From NCBI GenBank assembly GCA_949285455.1, contig CASDXP010000001.1, positions 124,001 to 188,000 of the forward strand: a stretch of 64,000 nt of DNA, given 5' to 3'. Positions 36,087 through 44,664 of this stretch are shown piece by piece. This stretch comes from an uncultured bacterium (GTDB lineage Bacteria; Bacillota_I; Bacilli_A; RFN20; CAG-826). Each line of letters begins with the position of its first letter. Position 1 is the stretch's first letter. The translations under genes and the position numbers were made by a program. The notes below the pieces were generated by a model. The model did no database searches, had not been told where the DNA came from, and was given only the letters and a program-made list of their open reading frames with translations.

Positions 36087-36636
36087 ACTGATCCAAATTG
36101 GCCTAAATCAAGTGTATTCCTCAGACTCTTTTGTTCACTTTTCAGATTTATATGTTGATGTTAACGAAAGAAATATTGATGGGTTAAATCAATATACTGT
36201 CGGCAAGGAAGGCTTAAAGCCAATTCTTGAATCAAATTATGATTTGCAGAACCATAAAATCTTTCATCCTAATTGTTTATTGATAGGAATTGGAATTGAG
36301 GAAATTGCTGTCTCAGTAAATGACTCAGGAAGCGTAAGTCCTGTTTATAATGTTTATAGAATAAACAATAAAGACTATTTGAATTACACTCGATTCTTCC
36401 TGAAATCAATTCTTTGGCGAAAGAAAGCTTTTATTACACGTAAATCAACAAGAAGAGAATATGAAATCGATACAAAAGAGCTTTTAATGCTTAATCTTCC
36501 TGCTCCAGTTGATTTACAGTTTGATAAAGTTTGTAATTCCATTGAAGGCTTAGATATTTTAATTCAACAATTTACAAATAAGTTGAAACAATTAAACAGG
36601 GTGAAATCATATCTTTTAAAGAACATGTTCATATAA
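36066..36636 (+). CDS. Silent hsdS half-cassette C, second recognition domain only
   Basis: The frame begins in the IR2 core (LKKYRKGLIQIGL) and codes a single recognition domain followed by the C-terminal helices ending LLKNMFI, 189 codons in all. There is no first domain, no start codon and no ribosome binding site. An internal ATG would give a shorter product, but nothing supports it. It can only be used by recombination at IR2, which would place it as a new second half of the expressed HsdS. Confidence 0.82.
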
Positions 36637-37750
36637 ACATATTTGCCAGTAGATATTGTTTAAAAGATTTCATCAGCTGTGCTTTCTTTTTTAGATTTTC
36701 AATTTGGGATTCAGTCAATTCATTTAACTTATTTAATTCAGCATCTGATAGATTAGGAAGTATTACTTTAAGATTAAAAAACCACTTTTGATCTAAATGT
36801 TTTAGTCCAGTTCCTTGGAAGCCTGCTATATTGATTCTTTTCTCATTTGCCACCAAGAAATAATATAAACCTATAGCGTGTGCTATTGGTCTTAAAATAA
36901 GGCAATCAGACATCGCAGAAAATTTGCCATCATAATATTTAACAGAAGCTGTTCCACCTGTATTTATAATTAAATATTGGCCGTTGAAAATATATTCGTC
37001 GCAATATTTCTCAATACCTTCATCATTATTTATGAAAAACGGATATGAACCGATATCTTTTCCATACGAAGACGCTAAACCCGTCTTCTTTTCTACTCTA
37101 ACTAAATCTCTAATTTTTGATGCTAGAGAGCCTTTTTTAATTAGGTGATGGATAATACCTTTTCTATACTTTTTAAGGGCTTCAATTTTTCCGTCCATAT
37201 ATTTGATTTTTGAATTAATCAAATTAAGAAAATGTGCTATTTTCGTTTGTTCTTCTTCGGAAGGAGAAATCATTATATTTATATTGAAAAAGTCATCTGG
37301 AGATAAATTTAATAGGCCGTGATTTCTTGCACCTTCTCCAGAGATTAGTTTAACCTGCTTATTCCATTTGCCTGAGTCAAAGTATTTAACCAAATAGTCT
37401 GAATCGATATTGCTTATTGAAAAACAGATATAAAGTGATGAAAGAGCACCTTGTTCGAAGTAATCAAGTCGTTTTATTGCGCCATATGGATATCCGTTCG
37501 AATACGATTTATTATAAGCGAATTCGCCGTTTTGAATGATGTAATAATTGGAAAGATTTAGACTAGCAATTTGCTTATCAAAATAATCATATTGGTTTAT
37601 AAGACCTTTTTGAGCAGAAATTGTTAATGGCACTAATGGAAGGTTGTTTTTATTTTTCCTTTTGATTCGAACAGAAATATCCTTAAGTTTGATATTTTCC
37701 CATTCTTTAACGAATTTTTTAAACCTTAATTTCGGTACCTTAAAGTCTTT
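36629..37750 (-). CDS. hsdS: HsdS at the expression site (cassette D), no canonical start codon
   Basis: HsdS sets the DNA target of the M2S and R2M2S complexes. The frame reads KDFKVPKLRFKKFVKEW, a first recognition domain, KIEALKKYRKGII in the central repeat, a second domain and LLANMFI, about 373 residues. A good GAAAGGAGG site follows hsdM, but the next in-frame codons are GGG CAA AAT AAA GAC with no ATG, GTG or TTG. The first such codon is a GTG at 37633, which would remove about 40 residues. The frame is the same as hsdM, separated only by UAG (37766-37768). One lost G (AAAATGAAAG to AAAATAAAG) would explain both facts. Confidence 0.85.
   Translation of the reverse strand, partial: KDFKVPKLRFKKFVKEWENIKLKDISVRIKRKNKNNLPLVPLTISAQKGLINQYDYFDKQIASLNLSNYYIIQNGEFAYNKSYSNGYPYGAIKRLDYFEQGALSSLYICFSISNIDSDYLVKYFDSGKWNKQVKLISGEGARNHGLLNLSPDDFFNINIMISPSEEEQTKIAHFLNLINSKIKYMDGKIEALKKYRKGIIHHLIKKGSLASKIRDLVRVEKKTGLASSYGKDIGSYPFFINNDEGIEKYCDEYIFNGQYLIINTGGTASVKYYDGKFSAMSDCLILRPIAHAIGLYYFLVANEKRINIAGFQGTGLKHLDQKWFFNLKVILPNLSDAELNKLNELTESQIENLKKKAQLMKSFKQYLLANMFI
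37154..37190 (-). repeat. Inverted repeat IR2, copy d
   Basis: This is the exact 37-bp inverse partner of 34371-34407, inside the expressed hsdS. Confidence 0.92.
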
Positions 37751-37754
37751 ATTT
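37718..37754 (-). repeat. Inverted repeat IR1, copy d
   Basis: This is the exact 37-bp inverse partner of 33832-33868, lying between the hsdS ribosome binding site and the first recognition domain. Confidence 0.92.
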
Positions 37755-37765
37755 TGCCCTCCTTT

Positions 37766-39331
37766 CTAGAACTTTGGAAGTCCTAATTCTTCAAGATATT
37801 TATTGAGTTCTTCTGTTACTTTTTTATCTTCTTCGTCGAGTCTCTTATACTCGGCCATAACGGCGTTGATGTCGATTTCCTCTTCTTCTTCGAAAGTATC
37901 GACATATCTAGGAATATTGAGATTGAATTCGTTTTCTTTTAGTTCCTCAATAGTTGCTAAATGAGCAAATTTCTCAATTTCTTTCTTAGATGAATAAGCA
38001 TCCATTATTCTTTGAATGTCTTCATCCCTTAAAAGGTTTTGATTCTTACCTTTTTCAAAGTATTTAGATGCATCGATGAAATAAACATTGCGGTCAGTCT
38101 TGTTCTTTTTGAATACGCAGATGCAGGCAGCTATTGTCGTTCCATAAAACAAGTTTTCAGGTAGACCGATGACAGTATCTAGATAGTTCCTAGTCTCGAC
38201 GAGATATTGTCGAATAACTTTCTCGGCATTGCCTCTAAATAAAGGACCGTGAGGCAAAACGACAGCCATGCAACCAGTCGCACTTAAGCTATGAATCATA
38301 TGCTCCACGAAAGCATAATCCGCGTATGACTTAGGTGCAAGTTTGCCAGCGCCGGAAAAGCGTTCGTCCTGTTCCATGGTTGAATTAGGATCCCAATTTG
38401 CAGAGAAGGGAGGATTTGCGACAACAATATCCATCTTTCCATAGGTCTTTTGGTCTTCACTTGGGTTTTTAAGAGTGTCACCTTGGTGAATAGTAAATTT
38501 ATTGAAATTGACATGATGTACGAGCATGTTCATTCTCGCTAAGTTACAGGTTGTAGTATTTAATTCTTGGCCATAGATATGGATATATTTTCCTGCTTTT
38601 TCACTTAATCTGTCTATGACTTGAATGAGTAAGGAACCGGAACCACAAGCAGGGTCACTTATGTATTTGACATCCTTTAAATCTTTCGTAACAAGTAAAC
38701 TTAATAACTTTGAAACTTGTTGAGGTGTATAAAATTCCCCTGCTTTCTTACCTGCGGATGCGGCAAATTGGCCAATTAGATATTCATAAGCATCACCTAG
38801 CAAATCAATTCTGCTATCCATAAAATTAAAATTAATTTCATCTATTGCGCTTATTAATTTGCTAATCAATTCACCCTTTTCTTTATAAGTTGAACCTAAT
38901 TTATCAGAGGTAAGATTGACATCATTAAACAATTTTGAAAGTTGATCTTCACTTTCTTGTCCTTTTGTAGAATCAGAATAATTTTTAAATGCGGTTGCTA
39001 AATCTTCAAGTTCAAAAGAACCTACACTAATCTTCTTAACTAAACTTTTAAAAAGATAATTTGGTTCGATGAAATAGCCAAGACCTAGATTAATAATAGC
39101 CATTTCTCTACATTGATTTGGCGAGGCTTCATAAAATTCTTCGACAGTCGAATGAAGTTTACTTTTGAATTCGCTTTCTTCGTGCTCGCTGATATAGCGA
39201 TAGAAGATCAAACCCAAGATATAATCTTTGAATTCGTTTGCATCCATGTTCCCACGAAGAGAATTAGCCATTTTCCACAGCTTAGTGTGAAGCTCTCTTT
39301 TTTGATTAAGTTCAGTTTCTACAGTATTCAT
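37766..39331 (-). CDS. hsdM: Type I DNA methyltransferase subunit HsdM
   Basis: The 521-residue subunit has the HsdM N-terminal helical domain, the AdoMet motif DPACGSGSLL near residue 226 and the catalytic NPPF (VVANPPFSANWD) near 308, as in N6-adenine methyltransferases of the type IC (EcoR124I-like) group. An AAGGAG site precedes its ATG. It stops with TAG, after which the same frame continues into hsdS. It lies 11 bases after the half-sized S-like gene. Confidence 0.96.
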   Translation of the reverse strand: MNTVETELNQKRELHTKLWKMANSLRGNMDANEFKDYILGLIFYRYISEHEESEFKSKLHSTVEEFYEASPNQCREMAIINLGLGYFIEPNYLFKSLVKKISVGSFELEDLATAFKNYSDSTKGQESEDQLSKLFNDVNLTSDKLGSTYKEKGELISKLISAIDEINFNFMDSRIDLLGDAYEYLIGQFAASAGKKAGEFYTPQQVSKLLSLLVTKDLKDVKYISDPACGSGSLLIQVIDRLSEKAGKYIHIYGQELNTTTCNLARMNMLVHHVNFNKFTIHQGDTLKNPSEDQKTYGKMDIVVANPPFSANWDPNSTMEQDERFSGAGKLAPKSYADYAFVEHMIHSLSATGCMAVVLPHGPLFRGNAEKVIRQYLVETRNYLDTVIGLPENLFYGTTIAACICVFKKNKTDRNVYFIDASKYFEKGKNQNLLRDEDIQRIMDAYSSKKEIEKFAHLATIEELKENEFNLNIPRYVDTFEEEEEIDINAVMAEYKRLDEEDKKVTEELNKYLEELGLPKF

Positions 39332-39342
39332 ATTTTTCTCCT

Positions 39343-39936
39343 TTATTCTTTATTTAATTGTGATTTTAGAAAATAGTTTATCATCCTATGTGTAACATCA
39401 GCTTTAAGTTTTTTAATTCTTATGAGCCTTCGAGATAAATCGTAAGCTTTTCCTATTTTTATTTGTTTGTCGATATCACAGCACTCTATCTCTATATCCT
39501 TAAATGTGCTTATCGGAATTACCACTACTCGACTCGTCTTTTGATATAGTGGAAGTAATTGTTTTTTTACATCGCTATTTTCGTTAATAAGCCAGCACAG
39601 ATAGTAAGGGTCAAGTTTTTTCTTGTTTTCTATTCTTATAACAGCAAAGTTAGATAGCACGAGTTTACCTGCTCTATTTTTTTCGATAACCATTGCATTA
39701 CCAGAACTTATGCCAATCAAGACATCGCCTATTTGACTATATAGACAATTCTTATATCTACTGCGATTTACCATTACACAATTTTCTAAAGGCAAATAGT
39801 CGGATTGATTGCAATAATAACTTAGTTCTTGCATCGTCAAAGCTTCATATGGAATTCCACTACTGTCTTCTGATTTTATTCTAGTGAGAATCGAACCCTG
39901 GGATATCTCTGCTAATTGATTAATTTTATATTTCAT
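39343..39936 (-). CDS. Half-sized HsdS-like protein between hsdR and hsdM
   Basis: The protein of about 197 residues begins KYKINQLAEISQGSILTRI, like a single HsdS recognition domain, has SGNAMVIEK and LSNFAVIRI strands, and ends in a coiled-coil-like helix (SRRLIRIKKLKADVTHRMI). It carries one recognition domain where HsdS has two. It has its own AAGGAG site and lacks the IR1 and IR2 repeats, so it is not part of the shufflon. It could dimerise as a fixed half-S, or modulate the complex; neither is proven. Confidence 0.75.
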   Translation of the reverse strand: MKYKINQLAEISQGSILTRIKSEDSSGIPYEALTMQELSYYCNQSDYLPLENCVMVNRSRYKNCLYSQIGDVLIGISSGNAMVIEKNRAGKLVLSNFAVIRIENKKKLDPYYLCWLINENSDVKKQLLPLYQKTSRVVVIPISTFKDIEIECCDIDKQIKIGKAYDLSRRLIRIKKLKADVTHRMINYFLKSQLNKE

Positions 39937-39996
39937 CATGTCTCCTTATTGAAACTTACACAAATATCTTAAATCTTTCTATTTCGAGTGTCAATA

Positions 39997-40014
39997 GATA
40001 TTTACGCAAATATC
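39997..40014. repeat. Short inverted repeat between hsdR and the half-S gene
   Basis: GATATTTACGCAAATATC has 7-bp arms and overlaps the hsdR stop. It could be an operator or an RNA hairpin that adjusts expression within the operon. Confidence 0.4.
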
Positions 40015-42820
40015 AATATAGTGTTATGTCATTAAAGCGATCAAAATATCCTTTTATTGAAGCGGGTAGAGCGTTTGAAAGTTCGATACGCTCCTTTATC
40101 GAAATGTCTTTATTTTTGCTGAGGAGATTTGTAACTTCTCTATTAAGTTCGATATCATCTTGATAAAATGCATAGTCTTCAATAATATTACGCAAGTCGT
40201 CTCTATTTACATTGTATTCACTACTTATACTATCAAGAGCATCATTTTTTTCCTTATTGATAAATTGTTCATATTCAATAATAGGATCCTTATCGTATAG
40301 GCCTTCAATATTTTGATCCATGAATTCAGTTACGAATTTCAATAATAGTTCTTTTTTAGACTTTTCGTTAATAGAGGCAACAAGACGTATAATTTTATTT
40401 CTTGTTTTCTTTTTGTCGGTGTCATCGCCTTTTTGATATCTTCTCAATAATTCAACAAGATAATCAAAATCAACTTTAACTCTTCCTAGGAGCTCAATTT
40501 CGAAATCAATATCATTCAGAATTGATTCCCTGTTTACTAAAGGTTTCACTCTGTTGTAAATGTCTTTGTAAAGGCCTTGCAATTCATAGTATGTCTTCAT
40601 ACTAACTTCAGTGTTTTCGATATCAAAGTCAACATAATTAATAGCTTGATTGTACGTATGCATTAATTTTCTAAATAAATTAACAAACTCGGCTTGGTCC
40701 TTTTCAGAACGCGAATCTGCTAACTTTCTTTTATCTTTGCACTCTTTATAGTATTCATTAAGTCTTTTGATTAAGTCATCAAGTGGTAATAATGTAACAT
40801 CATTATAAACATCGACGTCGTTATTAAAATGTGCTAGGGCTTCATCCATCGTCGCTCTAGATGTTTGATAGCAAACAATATTACCGCAAATTTTAGTTTC
40901 ATCATAAGTTCTTATGGTTCTTGATATCGCTTGAATAAGACCATGCATACGCATGGATTTATCAAGAAAAAGTGTATTACAACGCACAAAATCCATCCCG
41001 GTGAGACATTTATCAACAACCAAAAGAATATCAAGATTCTTATTTCTAAAATTGTTGATTACATCTCTTTCATATTGAGAGTAAGTTGAAATAGAAAAAT
41101 TAGAATTGTTCTCTGGCCTTTTATTATATTCCTCGATGATTTTTTCCAATTCATCCTTAGCTATTGTTGGATCATCACCTTCTTTACAATCTTCATTTGG
41201 ATCATATGAATAAATAGCAGCTATTTTTAAATTTAATTTGTTGTTAAGCAATGCTTTGTAGTATTTAATTAAAAGTTTGATGGATTGACAAGCAAAAATG
41301 GCATTGTATTTTTTATTTGCTGTCTTGCTTTCATAGTGCTCAAGTAAATCATTAACGACGATATTAATTCTTTTATCATTTAAGAGGGCTTCCTCATAGT
41401 CAATGCCCTGCACTCGCTTATCTAACTGAGTCATTACACCATCTTTAAGCTTTATGGTATTAATATAGTCAATACAAAGTGGAAGAACGTTTCGGTCTCC
41501 AATTGCTTCCTTCAAAGTGTACGTGTGCACCGGCTTACCAAAATACAAAGAAGTAAGTTTAGCATTTTCTGTGACTTCATCTTCTTCGGTAAAAATAGGT
41601 GTTCCTGTAAAACCATAATATAAAGCGTTTGTGAAGTATCGCTCAATTACCTTTCTCATCTCACCTGCCTGTGAACGATGACATTCATCAAACATAAAGA
41701 TAATTTTTTTATTTTTGAAAGGAAGTAATCTATCAACATTTCTTCCTTTTAGAGCATTAGACATCTTGTTGATGGTAGAAATAATTAACTTTTTGTTAGA
41801 TTCAATATCCTTTATCAATGAATCGGTTTTTTTGACATTCGTAAATTCTTCCAACGTGGAAGACATATAAGAGTTAAAATCGTCAACTGTCTTATCATCT
41901 AAATCTTTTCTATCGACAAGGAAAAAAACTTTGTCCACTTCTTTCCTCAACGACATTGCAAAGGCGAATTTAAATGAGGTTAGTGTTTTACCTGAACCAG
42001 TAGAATGAAAGCAATAGCCGTTAGCGTTGCTCTTGAGGCATCTATTTTTCAAAGCCTCAAAAGCATAGATTTGGTATGGCCTCATGACGAATAGTTTCTT
42101 TTGTGAAGCACTATCAATCATATAATTGAAAACTAATTTAAATAAAAACGGGCAAAACAAAAACTCCTCTTCAAAATCATAGAGAAGATTGACGTTTTCG
42201 TTTTCCATGTCGGTCCACACGAAACAATTGCTCTTTTTTATATCTGTATCATTATTAGCGAAATAGCGCGTGTGTTGTTCATTAGAAATGACGAAAATTT
42301 GTATAAAATTAAATAATCCTTTGTAATTTCCGTCGCGTTTATATCGGAGAACTTGGTTAAAAGCTTGATTGATTTCAACGCCGGGCTTTTTAAGTTCTAT
42401 TTGAACAAAAGGAAGACCGTTTAATAAGAGGGTAACATCAAAGCGTCCAGTGTATTTACCGCTAACAGTGATTTGATGTGCAACTTCGAAATGATTCTTC
42501 TCTATATCGTCGAGATCTACGAGTTTAAGATAAACGGGGTATCCATCTCTTTTAATTATATCTATTTTTCCAGTTCTTAAAATTTGAGAAGCCTCAAAAA
42601 CACTCTTATTTTCTAAATAGATACAAATATTCTTAAACTCATCGTTAGTTAATTCTTCTCCGTTTAACTTTTCCTTGTTCAATTCATTAAGATGTTTTCT
42701 AAAATTACTTTTTAATTCTTCGTAGCTAGAAATTGCGCTGTAGCGGTACCAATTGCGTTGAATTATTTCTATAAATTTTTTCTCAACATCATATTCAGTT
42801 GTATAATCGCTGTTATGCAT
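40013..42820 (-). CDS. hsdR: Type I restriction endonuclease subunit HsdR
   Basis: The 935-residue motor-nuclease has an N-terminal PD-(D/E)XK domain with GRFDVTLLLNGLPFVQIELKK, a Walker A FHSTGSGKTLTSF near residue 275, a DECH box (MFDECHRSQ) and later helicase motifs such as TGMDFVRCN and QAISRTIRTY. It cuts DNA unmodified at sites set by HsdS after ATP-driven translocation. The ATG five codons into the open frame is used because it lies 8 bases after GGAGG. It is the first gene of the leftward hsdR, half-S, hsdM, hsdS operon. Confidence 0.96.
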   Translation of the reverse strand: MHNSDYTTEYDVEKKFIEIIQRNWYRYSAISSYEELKSNFRKHLNELNKEKLNGEELTNDEFKNICIYLENKSVFEASQILRTGKIDIIKRDGYPVYLKLVDLDDIEKNHFEVAHQITVSGKYTGRFDVTLLLNGLPFVQIELKKPGVEINQAFNQVLRYKRDGNYKGLFNFIQIFVISNEQHTRYFANNDTDIKKSNCFVWTDMENENVNLLYDFEEEFLFCPFLFKLVFNYMIDSASQKKLFVMRPYQIYAFEALKNRCLKSNANGYCFHSTGSGKTLTSFKFAFAMSLRKEVDKVFFLVDRKDLDDKTVDDFNSYMSSTLEEFTNVKKTDSLIKDIESNKKLIISTINKMSNALKGRNVDRLLPFKNKKIIFMFDECHRSQAGEMRKVIERYFTNALYYGFTGTPIFTEEDEVTENAKLTSLYFGKPVHTYTLKEAIGDRNVLPLCIDYINTIKLKDGVMTQLDKRVQGIDYEEALLNDKRINIVVNDLLEHYESKTANKKYNAIFACQSIKLLIKYYKALLNNKLNLKIAAIYSYDPNEDCKEGDDPTIAKDELEKIIEEYNKRPENNSNFSISTYSQYERDVINNFRNKNLDILLVVDKCLTGMDFVRCNTLFLDKSMRMHGLIQAISRTIRTYDETKICGNIVCYQTSRATMDEALAHFNNDVDVYNDVTLLPLDDLIKRLNEYYKECKDKRKLADSRSEKDQAEFVNLFRKLMHTYNQAINYVDFDIENTEVSMKTYYELQGLYKDIYNRVKPLVNRESILNDIDFEIELLGRVKVDFDYLVELLRRYQKGDDTDKKKTRNKIIRLVASINEKSKKELLLKFVTEFMDQNIEGLYDKDPIIEYEQFINKEKNDALDSISSEYNVNRDDLRNIIEDYAFYQDDIELNREVTNLLSKNKDISIKERIELSNALPASIKGYFDRFNDITLY

Positions 42821-42835
42821 ATTTGATTCCTCCAA

Positions 42836-43189
42836 AAAAGCAACTTATGTAAATTGTATTTCAGTATAATATTAGCATCTATTTGATTTCATTTGAATAT
42901 TTTTTAAAAAATGGTTGCATAACATTTCCAATATTCTAGATGTTCCATAAAAACTAGCGGTGCAGAGGCTTTTTCTATTCCAAACTTTAAAAAGCGTAGG
43001 CTTACGACCACAAATTCGACATCATTAATTTATGATTGCAAAAGTATAAGACTTTTCCAAAATCCAATATAGATACTTGAAATATTGTGTCAATTATTTA
43101 AGAAATAAATTTGTGAGAGCCAACACACAATTTATTTTATCTTTGTAATATAACAACGCTTTTATCAATATATCTTTGTGGTTGCATGA
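42836..43189. other. AT-rich intergenic region with the hsdR promoter
   Basis: No gene is seen here. On the reverse strand TGCTAATATTATAC near 42870-42883 could supply the hsdR -10 box. A short CGTA/TACG hairpin lies near 43000. Otherwise nothing stands out. Confidence 0.4.
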
Positions 43190-43804
43190 TTATTTCAAAA
43201 AATATTTGTAAAAGCACTCATTAACGGCTTCAATATAGCAAATAAACGAAGGATGATTGTCATCTCGTTGCTTTAGATACATATTTTTCTTGTCTAAATA
43301 ACATTTTCGTACTTCTTCCCATAAATTTTTATCTTTTAAGTGCTTTGCTTTTACAGATGATTTGCCAGAATGAGGGGCTTTGTTCCAATAATACCGATCG
43401 TTCTTTACTATGCCTGTCTTTTTATGAATTAAACGATGCCAATCACCGTTAATATCTTTCATTACAATGCAAACATCCATGCTGAACTTGAGATTAGGTT
43501 CATCTTTAAAATTAATCGGATAGGTAGTTAACGAAGAAGTGGAATCTTGAATGTCTCTTAAACCTTGTTTTTTCATTATCGTATTTAGGCACTTTCTAAT
43601 TGTTTCTTTTAAAAATCTACAATCATAAATGTCATCACATTTTTGAATTAGCAAATTATAGTCAAAATCAATACTACCGTTTCCATTTTGGGTAACCAAA
43701 TTTCTAGCACCGATTCCAACCAAAATATATTGAGTGCTTATGCCTTTTTCTAAAAGTAATTTTACTAATTCTTTGAGGTCGGACGCACATGATGTTTGTG
43801 CCAT
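43190..43804 (-). CDS. Putative nucleotidyltransferase-fold protein
   Basis: The 204-residue protein has GIGARNLVTQ followed after a short gap by SIDFDYNLLI, a G...DxDxN arrangement like the G[GS]...[DE]x[DE] motif of nucleotidyltransferases, with another acidic strand (FSMDVCIVM) about 75 residues later. This is a pattern match, not proof. Its place next to the restriction locus and its own strong promoter are consistent with a defence role, such as AbiE-like or CD-NTase-like enzymes. No partner toxin or effector is adjacent. Confidence 0.5.
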   Translation of the reverse strand: MAQTSCASDLKELVKLLLEKGISTQYILVGIGARNLVTQNGNGSIDFDYNLLIQKCDDIYDCRFLKETIRKCLNTIMKKQGLRDIQDSTSSLTTYPINFKDEPNLKFSMDVCIVMKDINGDWHRLIHKKTGIVKNDRYYWNKAPHSGKSSVKAKHLKDKNLWEEVRKCYLDKKNMYLKQRDDNHPSFICYIEAVNECFYKYFLK

Positions 43805-43904
43805 TTTTAAAAAGTCCTATCTTTCACAAAATGATACATAAAAATCTCCTAATTTTTTTCATACCAACCATTTGAATTATATATCGAATACTTCAAATCG
43901 TTAA

Positions 43905-43933
43905 ATTATTAATAAAAGTCGAACCATTGTCAA
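43905..43933 (-). promoter_or_regulatory. Promoter of the nucleotidyltransferase-like gene
   Basis: On the reverse strand a perfect TTGACA (43933-43928) is followed after 17 bases by AATAAT (43910-43905). The leader to the ATG would be about 95 bases. An inverted-repeat-like GTTAACGTTTAAC lies about 20 bases upstream of the -35 box. Confidence 0.6.
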
Positions 43934-43984
43934 CAACTATTTTTACTTTTTTAAAACTTGTTAACGTTTAACACCGATGGGCTT

Positions 43985-44224
43985 TTAATCACCGCTTATC
44001 TCATGTCCTGCTTTAGCGGTTATCATCATTCGCATCCTTTTATTAAATTCAATCTTGTCAACATTCAACTCAAATTTATCTTTCCCCACTTCCACAATCA
44101 CTTTATCTTTAATCAACATTTCTAACACTTCACGAGCTTTCTTATAACCAAATCCGAAACTCTTTTGAAGATAAGAAATACTTAAATATTTCGTTTTATC
44201 AACAATTTTATTTATCATATTCAC
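43985..44224 (-). CDS. FtsK-gamma-like winged-helix protein
   Basis: The 79-residue protein reads LSISYLQKSFGFGYKKAREV, then LIKDKVIVEV, which matches the pattern of the DNA-binding gamma domain of FtsK/SpoIIIE (a winged helix with SxxLLQRxFxIGYxxA). It stands alone without the motor domain. It overlaps the membrane-protein gene by 4 bases and ends the WYL-nuclease operon, so it may direct that system to DNA. Confidence 0.6.
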   Translation of the reverse strand: MNMINKIVDKTKYLSISYLQKSFGFGYKKAREVLEMLIKDKVIVEVGKDKFELNVDKIEFNKRMRMMITAKAGHEISGD

Positions 44225-44646
44225 TCTAATGTATCTAAAAATAATTGGTGTGATTTTTCTTTAATTAAGCGCTTATTATCATCGTAAATAAGAACATCGT
44301 ATTTTTCTAAAATGTTCCAGATGTCCTTGCGATCAAATCTTTTATCAAAAACGTGAACTGTATAAAGAGGTGCGCCATTTAGATAGCCTTGACGAGTAAA
44401 ACTAATCTTAGAACGTTTGATACCATTTCTAACTAAATCGAGTTTAACTTCATACATCCACTTCTCTTCCCCTTTTATTAATCCTTGTTGATATTTCTTA
44501 TCTTCTTGCATAAATTCTATTTTCTTCGCTAATTTGAAAGAGAAATATATTATTAATATAAAAACGCAAAGTGCACTTATTAAAGCTAATCCATATTCAT
44601 CAAAAAATGAATTGAAACTATAACTATTTTTATTATCGTTTTTCAT
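44221..44646 (-). CDS. Single-helix membrane protein of unknown function
   Basis: The 141-residue protein has a membrane helix at about residues 18-42, then a short coiled part, then a soluble cytosolic domain (DLVRNGIKRSKISFTRQGYL) that I do not recognise. It lies 18 bases after a PolC-like gene and overlaps the winged-helix gene by 4 bases. In defence operons such proteins often act as membrane effectors; here that is only a suggestion. Confidence 0.5.
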   Translation of the reverse strand: MKNDNKNSYSFNSFFDEYGLALISALCVFILIIYFSFKLAKKIEFMQEDKKYQQGLIKGEEKWMYEVKLDLVRNGIKRSKISFTRQGYLNGAPLYTVHVFDKRFDRKDIWNILEKYDVLIYDDNKRLIKEKSHQLFLDTLE

Positions 44647-44664
44647 TTCTTCGTCCTTTCTTTT

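Noticed and set aside
37631-37633. GTG at 37633 as the true hsdS start
   Set aside because: It would remove the conserved KVPKLRFK start and part of the first recognition domain, and there is no ribosome binding site at proper distance.
37766-37768. Genome-wide reassignment of UAG to an amino acid
   Set aside because: Other genes in the window, such as those ending at 11484 and 59099, stop normally at TAG, so only a local effect is possible.
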